Source of the DNA: an uncultured Clostridia bacterium
GTDB lineage: Bacteria > Bacillota > Clostridia > Oscillospirales > Oscillospiraceae
Direction of reading: 5' to 3'
DNA length: 43,019 nucleotides
NCBI GenBank assembly: GCA_945864305.1
Contig: CAMBAJ010000011.1
Coordinates: 1-43,019 of the forward strand
The notes under the pieces were generated by a model that did no database searches, was not told where the DNA came from, and saw only the letters and a list, made by a program, of their open reading frames with translations. A program made the position numbers and the translations under genes. Positions 1 to 6,779 of the stretch are shown piece after piece; position 1 is the stretch's first letter, and each line of letters begins with the position of its first letter.

Positions 1-176
1 GCGAGATTTGGGGCATCTCCTCCGAAAACATGTCCGCGGAGCTGCCCTCCCTGCGGGTTTTTATGGCCACACTGCGGAAAAAGCTGGAGGTGGATCAGAG
101 TCATCCCCAGTACATCCAAACCCACATCGGCGTTGGATATCGCATGATCCAGTGCAATAAGGACAGTGAGACATAA
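1..176 (+). CDS. Response regulator, OmpR/KdpE-type, C-terminal fragment
   Basis: Only the last 57 codons are in the window (reading frame starts at base 3; stop TAA at 174-176). The visible part is the winged-helix DNA-binding domain of an OmpR-family two-component response regulator. It contains a recognition-helix stretch (LRVFMATLRKKLE) followed by the beta-hairpin wing ending in IGVGYRM, which is typical of the KdpE/OmpR family. Such proteins bind promoter DNA when phosphorylated on an N-terminal receiver domain, which lies outside the window. The partner kinase is not visible. A hairpin follows the stop. The family assignment is firm; the KdpE-like label is only a resemblance. Confidence 0.85.
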   Translation, partial: EIWGISSENMSAELPSLRVFMATLRKKLEVDQSHPQYIQTHIGVGYRMIQCNKDSET

Positions 177-193
177 ACAGCCAGGATAGAGTC

Positions 194-236
194 GCAGCCC
201 CCCGATACAGAAACCTGCATCAGGGGGCTGCTTTGT
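194..236 (+). terminator. Rho-independent terminator after response regulator
   Basis: GCAGCCCCC at 194-202 pairs with GGGGGCTGC at 223-231, followed by a short T-rich stretch. It sits between two convergent genes (stop at 176 on the plus strand, stop at 288 on the minus strand) and probably ends the plus-strand transcript. Confidence 0.7.
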
Positions 237-287
237 ACTTATTTTGCCGAATAATTCAGCAAAGGTTCGTTAAAGGAAGTCTGTGAC

Positions 288-1571
288 TTATTTCACGACC
301 TCCCCGCCGGGGGCGGAGTGGGCGGTGGACCAAGCGTGCTCAAAGGCAGCCCAGTCGCGCTGCTCCAGTTTCTTGGTCCAGTCCTCCATGTACTTCTTCT
401 CGGAGCCCTTGCCCAGCCAGGTGTAGTCATGGCTGTTGGTGGCCTCCTGCATGTCGGCATAGTACCAGTCGCCGGGGTTGTTGTCCGGCCAGGTGACCAT
501 TTGCTTTTCGGGCAGCAGGTGGTCTTCATCGGGCTTGCGGTTCAGGGCACGGTTCACGATAACGCAGGCCTGGGCGCGGGTGATGTTGGTGTTGGGACGG
601 AAGGTGCCGTCCTCGAAGCCCTGGATCAGGCCCACGCGGGACGCGGCCTCCACGTAGTCGGTAAACCAGGCGTTTTCAGGCACGTCGGAGTAGTAGCCCT
701 GGTATTCCTTCTTGGTGGTCTCGAAGAAGCCCACGGCGATCTTGGCAAACTGGGCACGGGTGATCTTGCCGTAGGGGCGGAAGGTGCCATCGGTGTAACC
801 GTCGATGATGCCCATGTTGCTCAGGGTGGAAATGGCGTTGTTGCACCACAGGTCGGAGTTGCAGTCGGAGTAGTTGTTCGTCTGGCTCCAGTACTTGTCG
901 CGGGCCTCGTCGGTCAGCAGACGGAAGAAGATGGTAGCCACCTCACCGCGGGTAATGGTGCCGTAAGGCCGCAGATAGCCATCCTTGTAGCCGATGATGT
1001 AAGAGTAGTGGTCATCGGTGTTCAGGACGGGGCTGCCGCCGCCGCTGCTGCCGCCGCTGGGAGTGCTGGGCTTGGTGTAGGTATTGGTGTAATGGACGCC
1101 CGTCACCACGCCGGCAGCGATCGTGCCCTCGGCAACGTTATCGGTGTCTGTTCCAGTGACGCCAGTGGTAACAGAAGAAGCCGTGTAGTTAGTGACGGGG
1201 GTTTCAGTCACTTTGTACGTAACACCGGCAGGCAAGCCGTAAATGACAGCGCTGTTGCCGCTGGTTAGAGTAACCGTTCCACCACTCGTAAATGTAGTTG
1301 CCGCATCAGAACCGGTATAGAGGAGCGTTGCAGTGACACCTTCGCCAAGGTCCACCGTAAAGTCGAACTTCTGGGTGGTGCTGCCACCATTGCTGACGGT
1401 CTTGCTGATGAATAGCGCGGCCTCGTCATTGCAGACGTTGGCGACTGTTACCGCGGCGGTGGGGGCATTCATTGTGATGGCGCCCTGCTGGTTGCCCAGA
1501 TAGTAGGGAACATAACCGCTCTCGTTCTCAGTAACGCTGTACGTAGTGCCGTTGAAGCCGAGTCTACTCAA
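288..1571 (-). pseudogene. SLH-domain surface protein, 5'-truncated
   Basis: The 427-codon frame encodes the C-terminal part of a cell-surface protein. Residues about 45-170 form a Cna-B/DUF7601-like beta repeat ending in THYTNTY-like sequence. After a Ser/Gly-rich linker there are three S-layer homology repeats (motifs IIGYKDGYLRPYGTITRGE, IIDGYTDGTFRPYGKITRAQ and LIQGFEDGTFRPNTNITRAQ), which anchor proteins to pyruvylated secondary wall polymer. The frame has no signal peptide. Its first residues (TYSVTENESGYV) match the tail of a preceding repeat (TYKVTETPVTNY) in the same protein. The only start is a TTG overlapping the TGA of the upstream DUF6809 gene. The gene therefore looks like the 3' remainder of a longer secreted protein cut at about 1570 by recombination. 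It could still be translated by coupling, but export would be unlikely. Confidence 0.75.
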
Positions 1572-1873
1572 TCTTGAATAAAAATATTACGACGGACATC
1601 CTCTTCGGCTTCATCGCCGAGAAGATGTCCGTCGTAGTGTTTCAGTCCGTATGCAAGATCCAGTCCCAGTTTCAAGCCACAGAGGAAACTGTCCATGGAC
1701 TGCATATCCGCAAGGTGGTCATAGTCATCCACCAGCTTCAATAGCAATTTGTGTTCCGGCTTGTCCAGCCGCTCCGTCAATTGGTGGTGGCAGGAGCTGA
1801 TTTCCTTTTGAAGTTCTACCTGCTCCAGTGGGGTGTACATGCTGTGGTAGAGTGTTTCCAACAGTTTGTTCAT
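1568..1873 (-). CDS. DUF6809 family protein
   Basis: A 101-residue soluble protein starting MNKLLETLYHS, with the central block LTERLDKPEHKLLLKLVDD and a later MDSFLCGLKLGLDLAYGL. This is the pattern I know from DUF6809 proteins, which are common on integrative elements of gut Clostridia and have no assigned function. The ATG at 1873 is preceded by AAGGAGG at good spacing; an ATG 10 codons upstream lacks this. The stop TGA overlaps the TTG of the truncated SLH frame, so this gene now abuts the broken surface-protein gene. A promoter with an overlapping palindrome lies about 390 bp upstream. Confidence 0.7.
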   Translation of the reverse strand: MNKLLETLYHSMYTPLEQVELQKEISSCHHQLTERLDKPEHKLLLKLVDDYDHLADMQSMDSFLCGLKLGLDLAYGLKHYDGHLLGDEAEEDVRRNIFIQD

Positions 1874-1903
1874 GTGCCTCGCCTCCTTGTAGCAAGACAC
1901 CAT

Positions 1904-2262
1904 ATCACAGGAGTCGTTGGAAAGCTACTGAAAGATTTTCAAATAACAGAGAGCAACTCCATCTGTCATCGCTTCCGGAGGAGGATCTAATTCGTTGTCT
2001 TTCGTTTTGTTGATATATTCGTCCTCCATGCATTGGTGTCCGGCACTCTCATGAGTGTAGCAACTCTTTTTTCGCTACTTCGGATGATTATCATTCGGTA
2101 TGAGCTATCGCCATTCAATTCAGGCTCTGCTTTATTAAAACTCGTCCTAACGAACAGGGCCTCCTTTTTCAGTTTTCATCAATACTATTTATTTTTAGCC
2201 ATAGCTTGCTCTGCATCTTCACGTGTAATGCAATAGTTCCCCTTAAACAAAAAGTATATTTT
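1904..2262 (-). other. Leader region with short unassigned minus-strand frames
   Basis: No convincing gene is seen between the promoter at 2264-2291 and the DUF6809 start. Two short minus-strand frames have coding-like composition: 1987-2118 (TTG start, 43 residues, containing SSYRMIIIRSSEKRVATLM) and 2185-2250 (21 residues, containing CITREDAEQAMAKNK). Neither has a clear ribosome binding site plus ATG, and I do not recognise either. They may be decayed fragments of accessory genes. Confidence 0.3.
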
Positions 2263-2263
2263 G

Positions 2264-2291
2264 ATTATACTATTTTTGACAAGCTTGTCAA
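2264..2291 (-). promoter_or_regulatory. Sigma-A promoter with overlapping 16-bp palindrome
   Basis: On the minus strand TTGACA (2291-2286) and TATAAT (2269-2264) are 16 bp apart, a near-consensus promoter. The -35 box is part of the perfect palindrome TTGACAAGCTTGTCAA (2276-2291), which could be a repressor operator. Transcription would run toward the DUF6809 gene. No matching repressor gene is next to it. Confidence 0.65.
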
Positions 2292-2365
2292 CGAAACTGT
2301 TGTATTCGTGCGAAAAACTATGAATTTTAGGGATATATCTATATTCAGTAAAGGAATAACACATA

Positions 2366-2400
2366 AAAAGAGCAGCCGATAGCTTTGCGCTATCGACTGT
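2366..2400 (-). terminator. Terminator after the minus-strand Fic gene
   Basis: On the minus strand AGTCGATAGC and GCTATCGGCT form a stem with a 5-nt loop, followed by a CTCTTTTT tract. It lies just beyond the Fic stop at 2406. Confidence 0.65.
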
Positions 2401-2405
2401 TCAAA

Positions 2406-2993
2406 TCATTTTATATTATCTTCAAATATTTTTCGTAGCAAATCCGTCACACCTTGGGCGGACTGGATTGTTGCGATCATCAACAAGTCACCGTCCACTT
2501 CCGACCAATTAAGGTCATATCCGGCATTGCGAATAAGTTGCGTAAGAAAAGCCCGCTGGGTACGGCCATTACCTTCCCGAAAGGGGTGCAGGTCGTTGGT
2601 TACACAGTAAAGGTCTACAATCTCGTCCACAAACTCGCCGTGAGGTAAGTTCTTGAAGTAGTTTCGCTCCTTGAGGCGGTGGAAAATCAGTTCCGCCTGA
2701 CACTCGATGTTTTCTGCGGAACAGAACCGGGTGCCCTTCTTGCTGATATCCACCGTGCGGATTTGACCTGCCCAATCATACAGGTCAGAGAATAGAAAAT
2801 GGTGGACAGCCTTGTAATGGGTAAAGTCGAAACTGTCTGCTTTGGGATGCTCCATCCATTCCGCACTGCGGGCAGACACCAGAACCGTTTCCACCTCGTT
2901 GAGTTTGGCCTCATCATGGATGTCAAATTTGTTTATCAACACAGCCGTGCCAGGGTAGCAGTTATCGGAGATTGGGTCAAGACTGTATCCCAT
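2406..2993 (-). CDS. Fic-domain protein (toxin), copy 1
   Basis: A 195-residue Fic (filamentation induced by cAMP) protein. The catalytic loop HPFREGNGRTQR begins at His136 and matches the Fic motif HxFx(D/E)GNGRxxR, in which His is the catalytic base and the Gly/Asn/Arg loop binds the nucleotide phosphates. Active Fic proteins transfer AMP (or other NMPs) to target proteins; DNA gyrase and topoisomerase IV are known targets of the VbhT/FicT group. The start ATG lies two bases before the stop region of the upstream antitoxin, so the two genes are translationally coupled. The protein itself has no N-terminal (S/T)xxxE(G/N) motif; that motif is in the partner, making this a class I arrangement. 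A close paralogue is on the plus strand at 3804-4394. Confidence 0.88.
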   Translation of the reverse strand: MGYSLDPISDNCYPGTAVLINKFDIHDEAKLNEVETVLVSARSAEWMEHPKADSFDFTHYKAVHHFLFSDLYDWAGQIRTVDISKKGTRFCSAENIECQAELIFHRLKERNYFKNLPHGEFVDEIVDLYCVTNDLHPFREGNGRTQRAFLTQLIRNAGYDLNWSEVDGDLLMIATIQSAQGVTDLLRKIFEDNIK

Positions 2994-2994
2994 A

Positions 2995-3165
2995 TTACAC
3001 CGCCTTTGCCGGGCGACTCACGATTTCCCTTACCAAATCTGCAACGGAAACATCACCTGCCAGAAGGCGGACGCAGTCCTTTACTGTCTGCTCTGTTACT
3101 TCAAAGCCCTCCATACGGGTGGAAGCAAGGGCGCTTTTCAGGGATGCGTACTCTCGTTCGCTCAT
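2995..3165 (-). CDS. VbhA-like Fic antitoxin, copy 1
   Basis: A 56-residue protein (MSEREYASLKSALASTRMEG...) directly upstream of Fic copy 1. It contains STRMEG at about residues 15-20, which fits the Fic inhibitory motif (S/T)xxxE(G/N). In class I systems this glutamate is inserted into the Fic active site by the antitoxin helix and blocks productive ATP binding. The ATG at 3165 has AAAGGAG at suitable distance. The C-terminal part (DVSVADLVREIV...RPAKAV) is shared with copy 2. The gene is too short for many gene finders. The tRNA-Thr gene lies just upstream on the same strand, separated by a hairpin. Confidence 0.85.
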   Translation of the reverse strand: MSEREYASLKSALASTRMEGFEVTEQTVKDCVRLLAGDVSVADLVREIVSRPAKAV

Positions 3166-3191
3166 GGATTTTTGCTCCTTTCAGATAAGCA

Positions 3192-3220
3192 AAAATCCAT
3201 GCCGCAAGGGCATGGATTTT
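3192..3220. terminator. Bidirectional hairpin between tRNA-Thr and antitoxin
   Basis: AAAATCCATGCC (3192-3203) and GGCATGGATTTT (3209-3220) form a perfect 12-bp stem with a short loop. It lies directly 3' of the tRNA gene on the minus strand and probably terminates the tRNA transcript. Confidence 0.6.
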
Positions 3221-3222
3221 CT

Positions 3223-3298
3223 TGGAGCTACTGAGCGGACTTGAACCGCTGGCCTGCTGATTACGAATCAGCTGCTCTACCGACTGAGCTACAGTAGC
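3223..3298 (-). tRNA. tRNA-Thr (anticodon CGU)
   Basis: The 76-nt sequence folds as a full cloverleaf on the minus strand: acceptor GCTACTG/CAGTAGC, D-arm GCTC...GAGC, anticodon stem CTGAT/ATCAG with loop TTCGTAA (anticodon CGT), T-arm AGCGG-TTCAAGT-CCGCT, and an encoded CCA end. The anticodon arm is the likely target used by the integrase of the neighbouring element, since the same sequence recurs at 3391-3408, 13077-13094 and 13156-13194. Confidence 0.92.
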
Positions 3299-3390
3299 AT
3301 TTCTTATGAGAATTGGCTCTTTCGCCATACCCTGTTTTTAGTTTACCACACTTTGTGGCTTTTGAAAAGGACATCCTTACGAACAGCCGG

Positions 3391-3408
3391 CGACCTGCTG
3401 ATTACGAA
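3391..3408. repeat. Left attachment core (tRNA-Thr anticodon-arm copy)
   Basis: This 18-bp stretch (CGACCTGCTGATTACGAA) is identical to 13077-13094 inside the second tRNA-Thr gene and in the same orientation. Flanking bases do not form a tRNA, so it is an isolated fragment, as expected for an attachment site. Confidence 0.65.
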
Positions 3409-3522
3409 GAGTGTCCAAACTCTCAAGCCACTGCTTTCCAGCCCTTTCTTGAGCTTTCCTCTGGGGAATTTTCGCACAAACCTGCTCTTGTACCCTTTCC
3501 TTCCCGCCCCATTTTTTCCTGT

Positions 3523-3542
3523 TGTGGGTCGGAGTGTGGGTC
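3523..3542 (+). repeat. Paired TGTGGGTC repeats near the left end
   Basis: TGTGGGTC occurs at 3523-3530 and 3535-3542, both followed by GG. The same octamer occurs twice near the right end (12888 and 12963), followed by AA. The pairing at both ends suggests arm-type binding sites for the integrase N-terminal domain. The rest of 3409-3631 shows no gene. Confidence 0.5.
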
Positions 3543-3631
3543 GGGAACCCGCCGAGCAAAACCCACTTTTCAAATATGTGAAAGTATGATACACTATACA
3601 CATGTAAAATGCAACCTATGGAGGTGTCGAC

Positions 3632-3802
3632 ATGAGCGAACGGGAATACGAAGCGCTGCGCAGCGCATTGGCCTCCACCCGCATGGAGGGCTTTCGCGTG
3701 ACCGAGCAGACGGAAAAAGACTGCATCCGCCTCATGAGCGGCGAAGTTTCTGTGGCCGACCTGGTCAAGGAGATCCTGGCCCGCCCCGCAAAGGCGGTGT
3801 GA
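3632..3802 (+). CDS. VbhA-like Fic antitoxin, copy 2
   Basis: A 56-residue antitoxin (MSEREYEALRSALASTRMEG...) with the same inhibitory STRMEG motif as copy 1 and the same ending RPAKAV. The ATG follows GGAGG (GGAGGTGTCGAC) at proper spacing. The stop TGA at 3800-3802 is followed one base later by the toxin ATG, so the pair is coupled. Copy 1 and copy 2 are divergently placed about 470 bp apart with a tRNA-Thr gene between them. The small size means it is easily missed. Confidence 0.85.
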   Translation: MSEREYEALRSALASTRMEGFRVTEQTEKDCIRLMSGEVSVADLVKEILARPAKAV

Positions 3803-3803
3803 T

Positions 3804-4394
3804 ATGGGATACAGTATTGACCCCATCTCTGCCAACTGTTACCCCGGCACGACGATCCTCATCAATAAATTTGATATCCGTGACGAAGAAAAGCTGAATG
3901 AGATCGAAAGCGTCATTTCCTCCGCAAGGTATGCGGAATGGTTGAACACACCACGGTCTTCCGCATTCGACTTCGACCACTACAAGGCCATTCACCGTTT
4001 CCTCTTCTCTGACCTGTATGAATGGGCAGGCGAAGTTCGTACTGTGAACATCAGCAAAAAAGGGACTCATTTTACCCCTGCTGAAAGTATTGAACATCAA
4101 GCTGCCCTGATTTTTGGGCGACTTCGGACCTGCAATTATTTCAATGGTTTGTCCCATGACAAGTTCGTAGAGGAAATCGTTGATTTCTATTGCTCCACCA
4201 ACGCTTTGCATCCCTTCCGGGAGGGAAATGGCAGAACCCAGCGCGCATTCCTGACGCAGCTCATCCGCAACGCCGGATATGAGATCAATTTTGCTGATAT
4301 GGATACCGACCTTCTGATGATAGCAACCATTCAGTCTGCCCAGGGTGTCACGGATCTGCTGAAAGATATTTTCACAGAAAGCATCTTGTCTTAA
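3804..4394 (+). CDS. Fic-domain protein (toxin), copy 2
   Basis: A 196-residue Fic protein with the intact catalytic loop HPFREGNGRTQR starting at His136, the same position as in copy 1. Much of the N-terminal half (PISANCYPGTTILINKFDI), the region before the loop, and the C-terminal LLMIATIQSAQGVTDLL are shared with copy 1, so the two are recent paralogues or two imports of one module. The expected activity is AMPylation of a host protein, restrained by the 56-residue partner encoded just upstream. The gene lies inside the element borders, while copy 1 lies outside them. It may help maintain the element after integration (inference). Confidence 0.88.
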   Translation: MGYSIDPISANCYPGTTILINKFDIRDEEKLNEIESVISSARYAEWLNTPRSSAFDFDHYKAIHRFLFSDLYEWAGEVRTVNISKKGTHFTPAESIEHQAALIFGRLRTCNYFNGLSHDKFVEEIVDFYCSTNALHPFREGNGRTQRAFLTQLIRNAGYEINFADMDTDLLMIATIQSAQGVTDLLKDIFTESILS

Positions 4395-4423
4395 AACAGG
4401 CAACCATATGACCGTTGTGACCG

Positions 4424-4552
4424 ATGTGGTCATGGATCAAGCCTCGCCGAAGTATCCGGCGAGGCTTGACTGGTATCCGCGGTCTGATCATAACTCTGGT
4501 TGCCGAGTTCGCCAACGGCTTTCTGGTAACCGTCAAAGCTAACGGCGTATAA
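4424..4552 (+). CDS. Possible 42-residue protein
   Basis: An ATG-started frame encodes a basic N-terminus (WIKPRRSIRRG) followed by a hydrophobic segment (LIITLVAEFANGFLVTV). It lies between two strong hairpins, partly overlapping the first. There is no clear ribosome binding site and I do not recognise the family. It could be a small membrane peptide, a remnant of a longer gene, or chance. Confidence 0.25.
   Translation: MWSWIKPRRSIRRGLTGIRGLIITLVAEFANGFLVTVKANGV
4439..4467. terminator. Hairpin after Fic copy 2
   Basis: AAGCCTCGCC (4439-4448) pairs perfectly with GGCGAGGCTT (4458-4467). There is no long T-run, so it may be a weak terminator or an mRNA-stabilising hairpin. Confidence 0.4.
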
Positions 4553-4585
4553 AAACGCTGGCTCATTCTGCTGAGCCAGCGTTTT
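4552..4585. terminator. Bidirectional terminator between convergent genes
   Basis: AAAACGCTGGCTCA (4552-4565) and TGAGCCAGCGTTTT (4572-4585) form a 14-bp stem with a 6-nt loop, with A and T flanks on both strands. It separates the Fic unit on the plus strand from the secreted-protein gene on the minus strand. Confidence 0.75.
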
Positions 4586-4606
4586 CAATCTTTCGGTATC
4601 CTGCAT

Positions 4607-5173
4607 TCATCTGGGGCGTTGGCAGGCGTAAGCAGTTCCACCCACGCCGCATCTGTCTGACTTAGGGCAGGAGCATTCCGCAGGACCCAGAGCAGATAAA
4701 GCAAGGCACGTTCCATATTCATAAGGGTCATTCTGAAAAGTCTCAAATGAATCTGCGTTCTGACTCTGTGACGCCTCTTCCAAATAAACTCGTTTGGAAC
4801 AGAAGCGCAGCCAATCATCTGGGCCTACACCAATCTGTGGCAGTGCATCTACTTCATACTCTGTAATTTCTTCAGTAGGTACATCCCAATCAGGAAAAAT
4901 CTCAGAGAAATGCGGCAGGACCTCTATAATTTCCCCGGTCTCAGCATCCATAACCGCTCCATTGTAACCATCAGCAACCCAGTCTGTGTTATAGATAATC
5001 TGTTCTCTAGCCTTCAAAATTTTTTTCTGCATATCGGGCGAAGCTTCGTCAAGTTCAAGATATGCAATATCATTCCCTAACTGCTTTTCGTGATCCGCTT
5101 CAGCGGCAGATGCCGTTACCGTTGTACCAATTAACATCATCCAAGCCAACACAACAGAAACAATCTTTTTCAC
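4607..5173 (-). CDS. Secreted protein of unknown function
   Basis: A 188-residue protein with a clear signal peptide (MKKIVSVVLAWMMLIGTTVTASAAE; cleavage probably after ASA). The mature part is acidic (IAYLELDEASPDMQKKILKAR; later EIIEVLPHFSEIFPDWD). The start is a GTG preceded by GAGGAG. The last 20 or so residues (SDRCGVGGTAYACQRPR) look unlike the rest, and an overlapping frame ends near the same place, so the C-terminus may be shifted. It lies downstream of the membrane-bound XRE regulator and the next secreted protein on the same strand, and the three may form a unit. I do not recognise a family. Confidence 0.65.
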   Translation of the reverse strand: MKKIVSVVLAWMMLIGTTVTASAAEADHEKQLGNDIAYLELDEASPDMQKKILKAREQIIYNTDWVADGYNGAVMDAETGEIIEVLPHFSEIFPDWDVPTEEITEYEVDALPQIGVGPDDWLRFCSKRVYLEEASQSQNADSFETFQNDPYEYGTCLALSALGPAECSCPKSDRCGVGGTAYACQRPR

Positions 5174-5288
5174 AATTTGCTCCTCTCTTTTTCAAAGTTA
5201 GCCTCTTACTTACATTCTGCGGTAACAAGTGGCTGATGGCCTATTAACTTTGAAAGGTGTTACCGATTCATCCGACGGTTCTCTTGTC

Positions 5289-5708
5289 TCAATATCTCAC
5301 GATTCCAGTTACTATGACCGATTTGCTCGAATTGTTTCTGATCATCAGCGTATAGCTTCCATTCTCCGGAACCTCAATCGTTTTATCAATACTGCCTGTC
5401 TTCACATTGATATAATGGAATACTCCTTCTGAATCAATCAATCCGAAATCCAAGCTGGCATCTTCCGGCGAGTAGTTTGCGCGAATTCGAACAGTTTCCC
5501 CTGCTGCCAACGAGAAAGCTGGATTCACTGATATGCTCCCATTCGCTTTTATAGTACAATTAAGAGTTCCTGTTGCCCGCATAATGGCGGTTTCCGCCGT
5601 TTCATATTTCCCCGAAATCACATTCACTTCTTCAACAGCTCCGGCGCTAGTACATAAGAATCCGAGCATCATCACCCCGGTCATTACCATACACAAAAAC
5701 CTGCGCAT
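5289..5708 (-). CDS. Small secreted protein of unknown function
   Basis: A 139-residue protein with a signal peptide (MRRFLCMVMTGVMMLGFLCTSAGAVEE). The mature part is predicted to be mostly beta strands (TIKANGSISVNPAFSLAAGETVRIRANYSPEDASLDFGLI), ending in SYTLMIRNNSSKSVIVTGIVRY. It resembles small extracellular beta-sandwich proteins often annotated only as hypothetical. The ATG at 5708 is preceded by AAGGGGGTG; an earlier in-frame start at 5741 would add 11 residues and overlap the XRE gene. The gene follows the XRE-TM gene by 16 bp, so the two are probably co-transcribed. Confidence 0.65.
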   Translation of the reverse strand: MRRFLCMVMTGVMMLGFLCTSAGAVEEVNVISGKYETAETAIMRATGTLNCTIKANGSISVNPAFSLAAGETVRIRANYSPEDASLDFGLIDSEGVFHYINVKTGSIDKTIEVPENGSYTLMIRNNSSKSVIVTGIVRY

Positions 5709-5724
5709 CTTCTTCACCCCCTTC

Positions 5725-6198
5725 TTAATCAATTCCAACAAGTGATACTTCTGTTGTTTCCTCGGTAGTATCTATGATCTCGCTTTCCATCTCGTTAAAG
5801 GTTAGTGCTTCTGATTTATCTTGGTTTATCCCTCTGTATGACTGTGCGCTGACGGCGAGCAGAACCAGCAGAAAGCCAAAAATTATAATAACAGTAAGTA
5901 ATTTATACCGTCTGCCATCTTTGCCCTTTTCCTGTTCCAATTCCCCGGTTTCTTCATGCAACTCCGCTACAGGTATCTTCTCCAGCTCTGGCTCCGCTGT
6001 TACTGTATCATCCAGGAGCATTTCCAGCGGGACATTATATAGCCTACTCAGACTCTGCAGATTTTCTGTCGACGGTCTCGATGTTCCTGCTTCCCATCCT
6101 GTTATAGCCTGCCTGGACACACACAGCACTTCAGCAAGCTCAAACTGGGACAGTCCCTTTTTCTTCCTTAGGACTTTTAATTTCTGAGACAATTCCAT
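5725..6198 (-). CDS. XRE-family regulator with C-terminal membrane segment
   Basis: A 157-residue protein. Residues about 1-60 form an XRE/Cro-type helix-turn-helix (LKVLRKKKGLSQFELAEVLCVSRQAITGWEAG...). A charged linker is followed by one hydrophobic segment (LLTVIIIFGFLLVLLAVSA) and a short acidic, threonine-rich tail outside it. The layout is that of a DNA-binding protein tethered to the membrane, which could sense an external or membrane signal. The ATG at 6198 has GGAGATGAGAGA before it and starts MELSQKLKVLR; a TTG 8 codons upstream is less likely. Two palindromes directly upstream (6231-6277) could be its own operators. The downstream secreted proteins are candidate targets or partners. 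Confidence 0.8.
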   Translation of the reverse strand: MELSQKLKVLRKKKGLSQFELAEVLCVSRQAITGWEAGTSRPSTENLQSLSRLYNVPLEMLLDDTVTAEPELEKIPVAELHEETGELEQEKGKDGRRYKLLTVIIIFGFLLVLLAVSAQSYRGINQDKSEALTFNEMESEIIDTTEETTEVSLVGID

Positions 6199-6230
6199 TC
6201 TCTCATCTCCAAATTTAATCAAAATCCCAT

Positions 6231-6277
6231 TAAATGTAAACCGTGTGCGGTTTACATTTAGGCAAGTATTACTTGCC
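6231..6277. promoter_or_regulatory. Two adjacent perfect palindromes upstream of XRE gene
   Basis: 6231-6260 has 13-bp arms (TAAATGTAAACCG and its complement) around TGTG. 6261-6277 is GGCAAGTA-T-TACTTGCC. On the minus strand TTTACA within the first palindrome lies 17 bp before TAAATT, a plausible promoter for the XRE gene, so the first palindrome overlaps the -35 box. This fits autorepression. The second may be another operator or, with the nearby T-run, a terminator for the upstream fragment. Confidence 0.6.
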
Positions 6278-6358
6278 TGCCGCCTTTTTTAGCATTTTTT
6301 TAGCTTTTCATACTCTGCTAAGGCATCCACATTTTCTTTTCTGAATCGATCCATTTGC

Positions 6359-6508
6359 TCAATTATCAGATTGCTGACACTCCGCCTCTTCATAATATAA
6401 GCTATCTTTAGCTGTCCGCTCCATTCGGGCATGATACTGTTCAAAGGTTTCTATAAATTTCTGTCTGTCCTCGTCGCTCTCTAACGCAACCAACAGAACC
6501 GCCAGCAT
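6359..6508 (-). pseudogene. Sigma-70-like N-terminal fragment
   Basis: A minus-strand frame of 49 codons reads MLAVLLVALESDEDRQKFIETFEQYHARMERTAK..., which resembles the opening of small sigma-70/ECF-type factors from mobile elements (ESDEDRQ-F...YH-LM...TA). It ends early. An overlapping frame (6294-6395, containing LIIEQMDRFRKENVDALAEYEKLKK) also looks coding, which suggests a decayed or frameshifted gene. No ribosome binding site is convincing. Nothing else is seen in 6509-6742. Confidence 0.4.
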
Positions 6509-6742
6509 AATACCACCCACCCGTTATCTAAGTGCCTATAACTAACTAATTTATAAATGCAGTTGAACCGCAATTCCTCACACCATTTTTTCAAAAATCT
6601 TTCATCGTTTTTATTTGAAAGCAAGTTCTCTGATCTGTTATCAGTATAGCACGGCGCATCCCAAATCTCCACGGGGCACACCGTACTGCTATGTGTAGCC
6701 GCTACAAGAAGAATCTGGCCGCAAAAATTGCGCCGCATAAAC

Positions 6743-6776
6743 AAAAAAGACAGGCTGAACTTCCAGCCTGTCTTTT
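6743..6776. terminator. Terminator after DUF6076 gene
   Basis: AAAAGACAGGCTG and CAGCCTGTCTTTT form a strong stem with loop AACTTC at about 6745-6776. On the minus strand a T-run follows, just after the stop at 6780. Confidence 0.75.
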
Positions 6777-6779
6777 CTT

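Noticed and set aside
318-1268. Long plus-strand open frame opposite the SLH gene
   Set aside because: It reads antisense to clear SLH repeats, has low-complexity Val/Gly/Ala content and no ribosome binding site.
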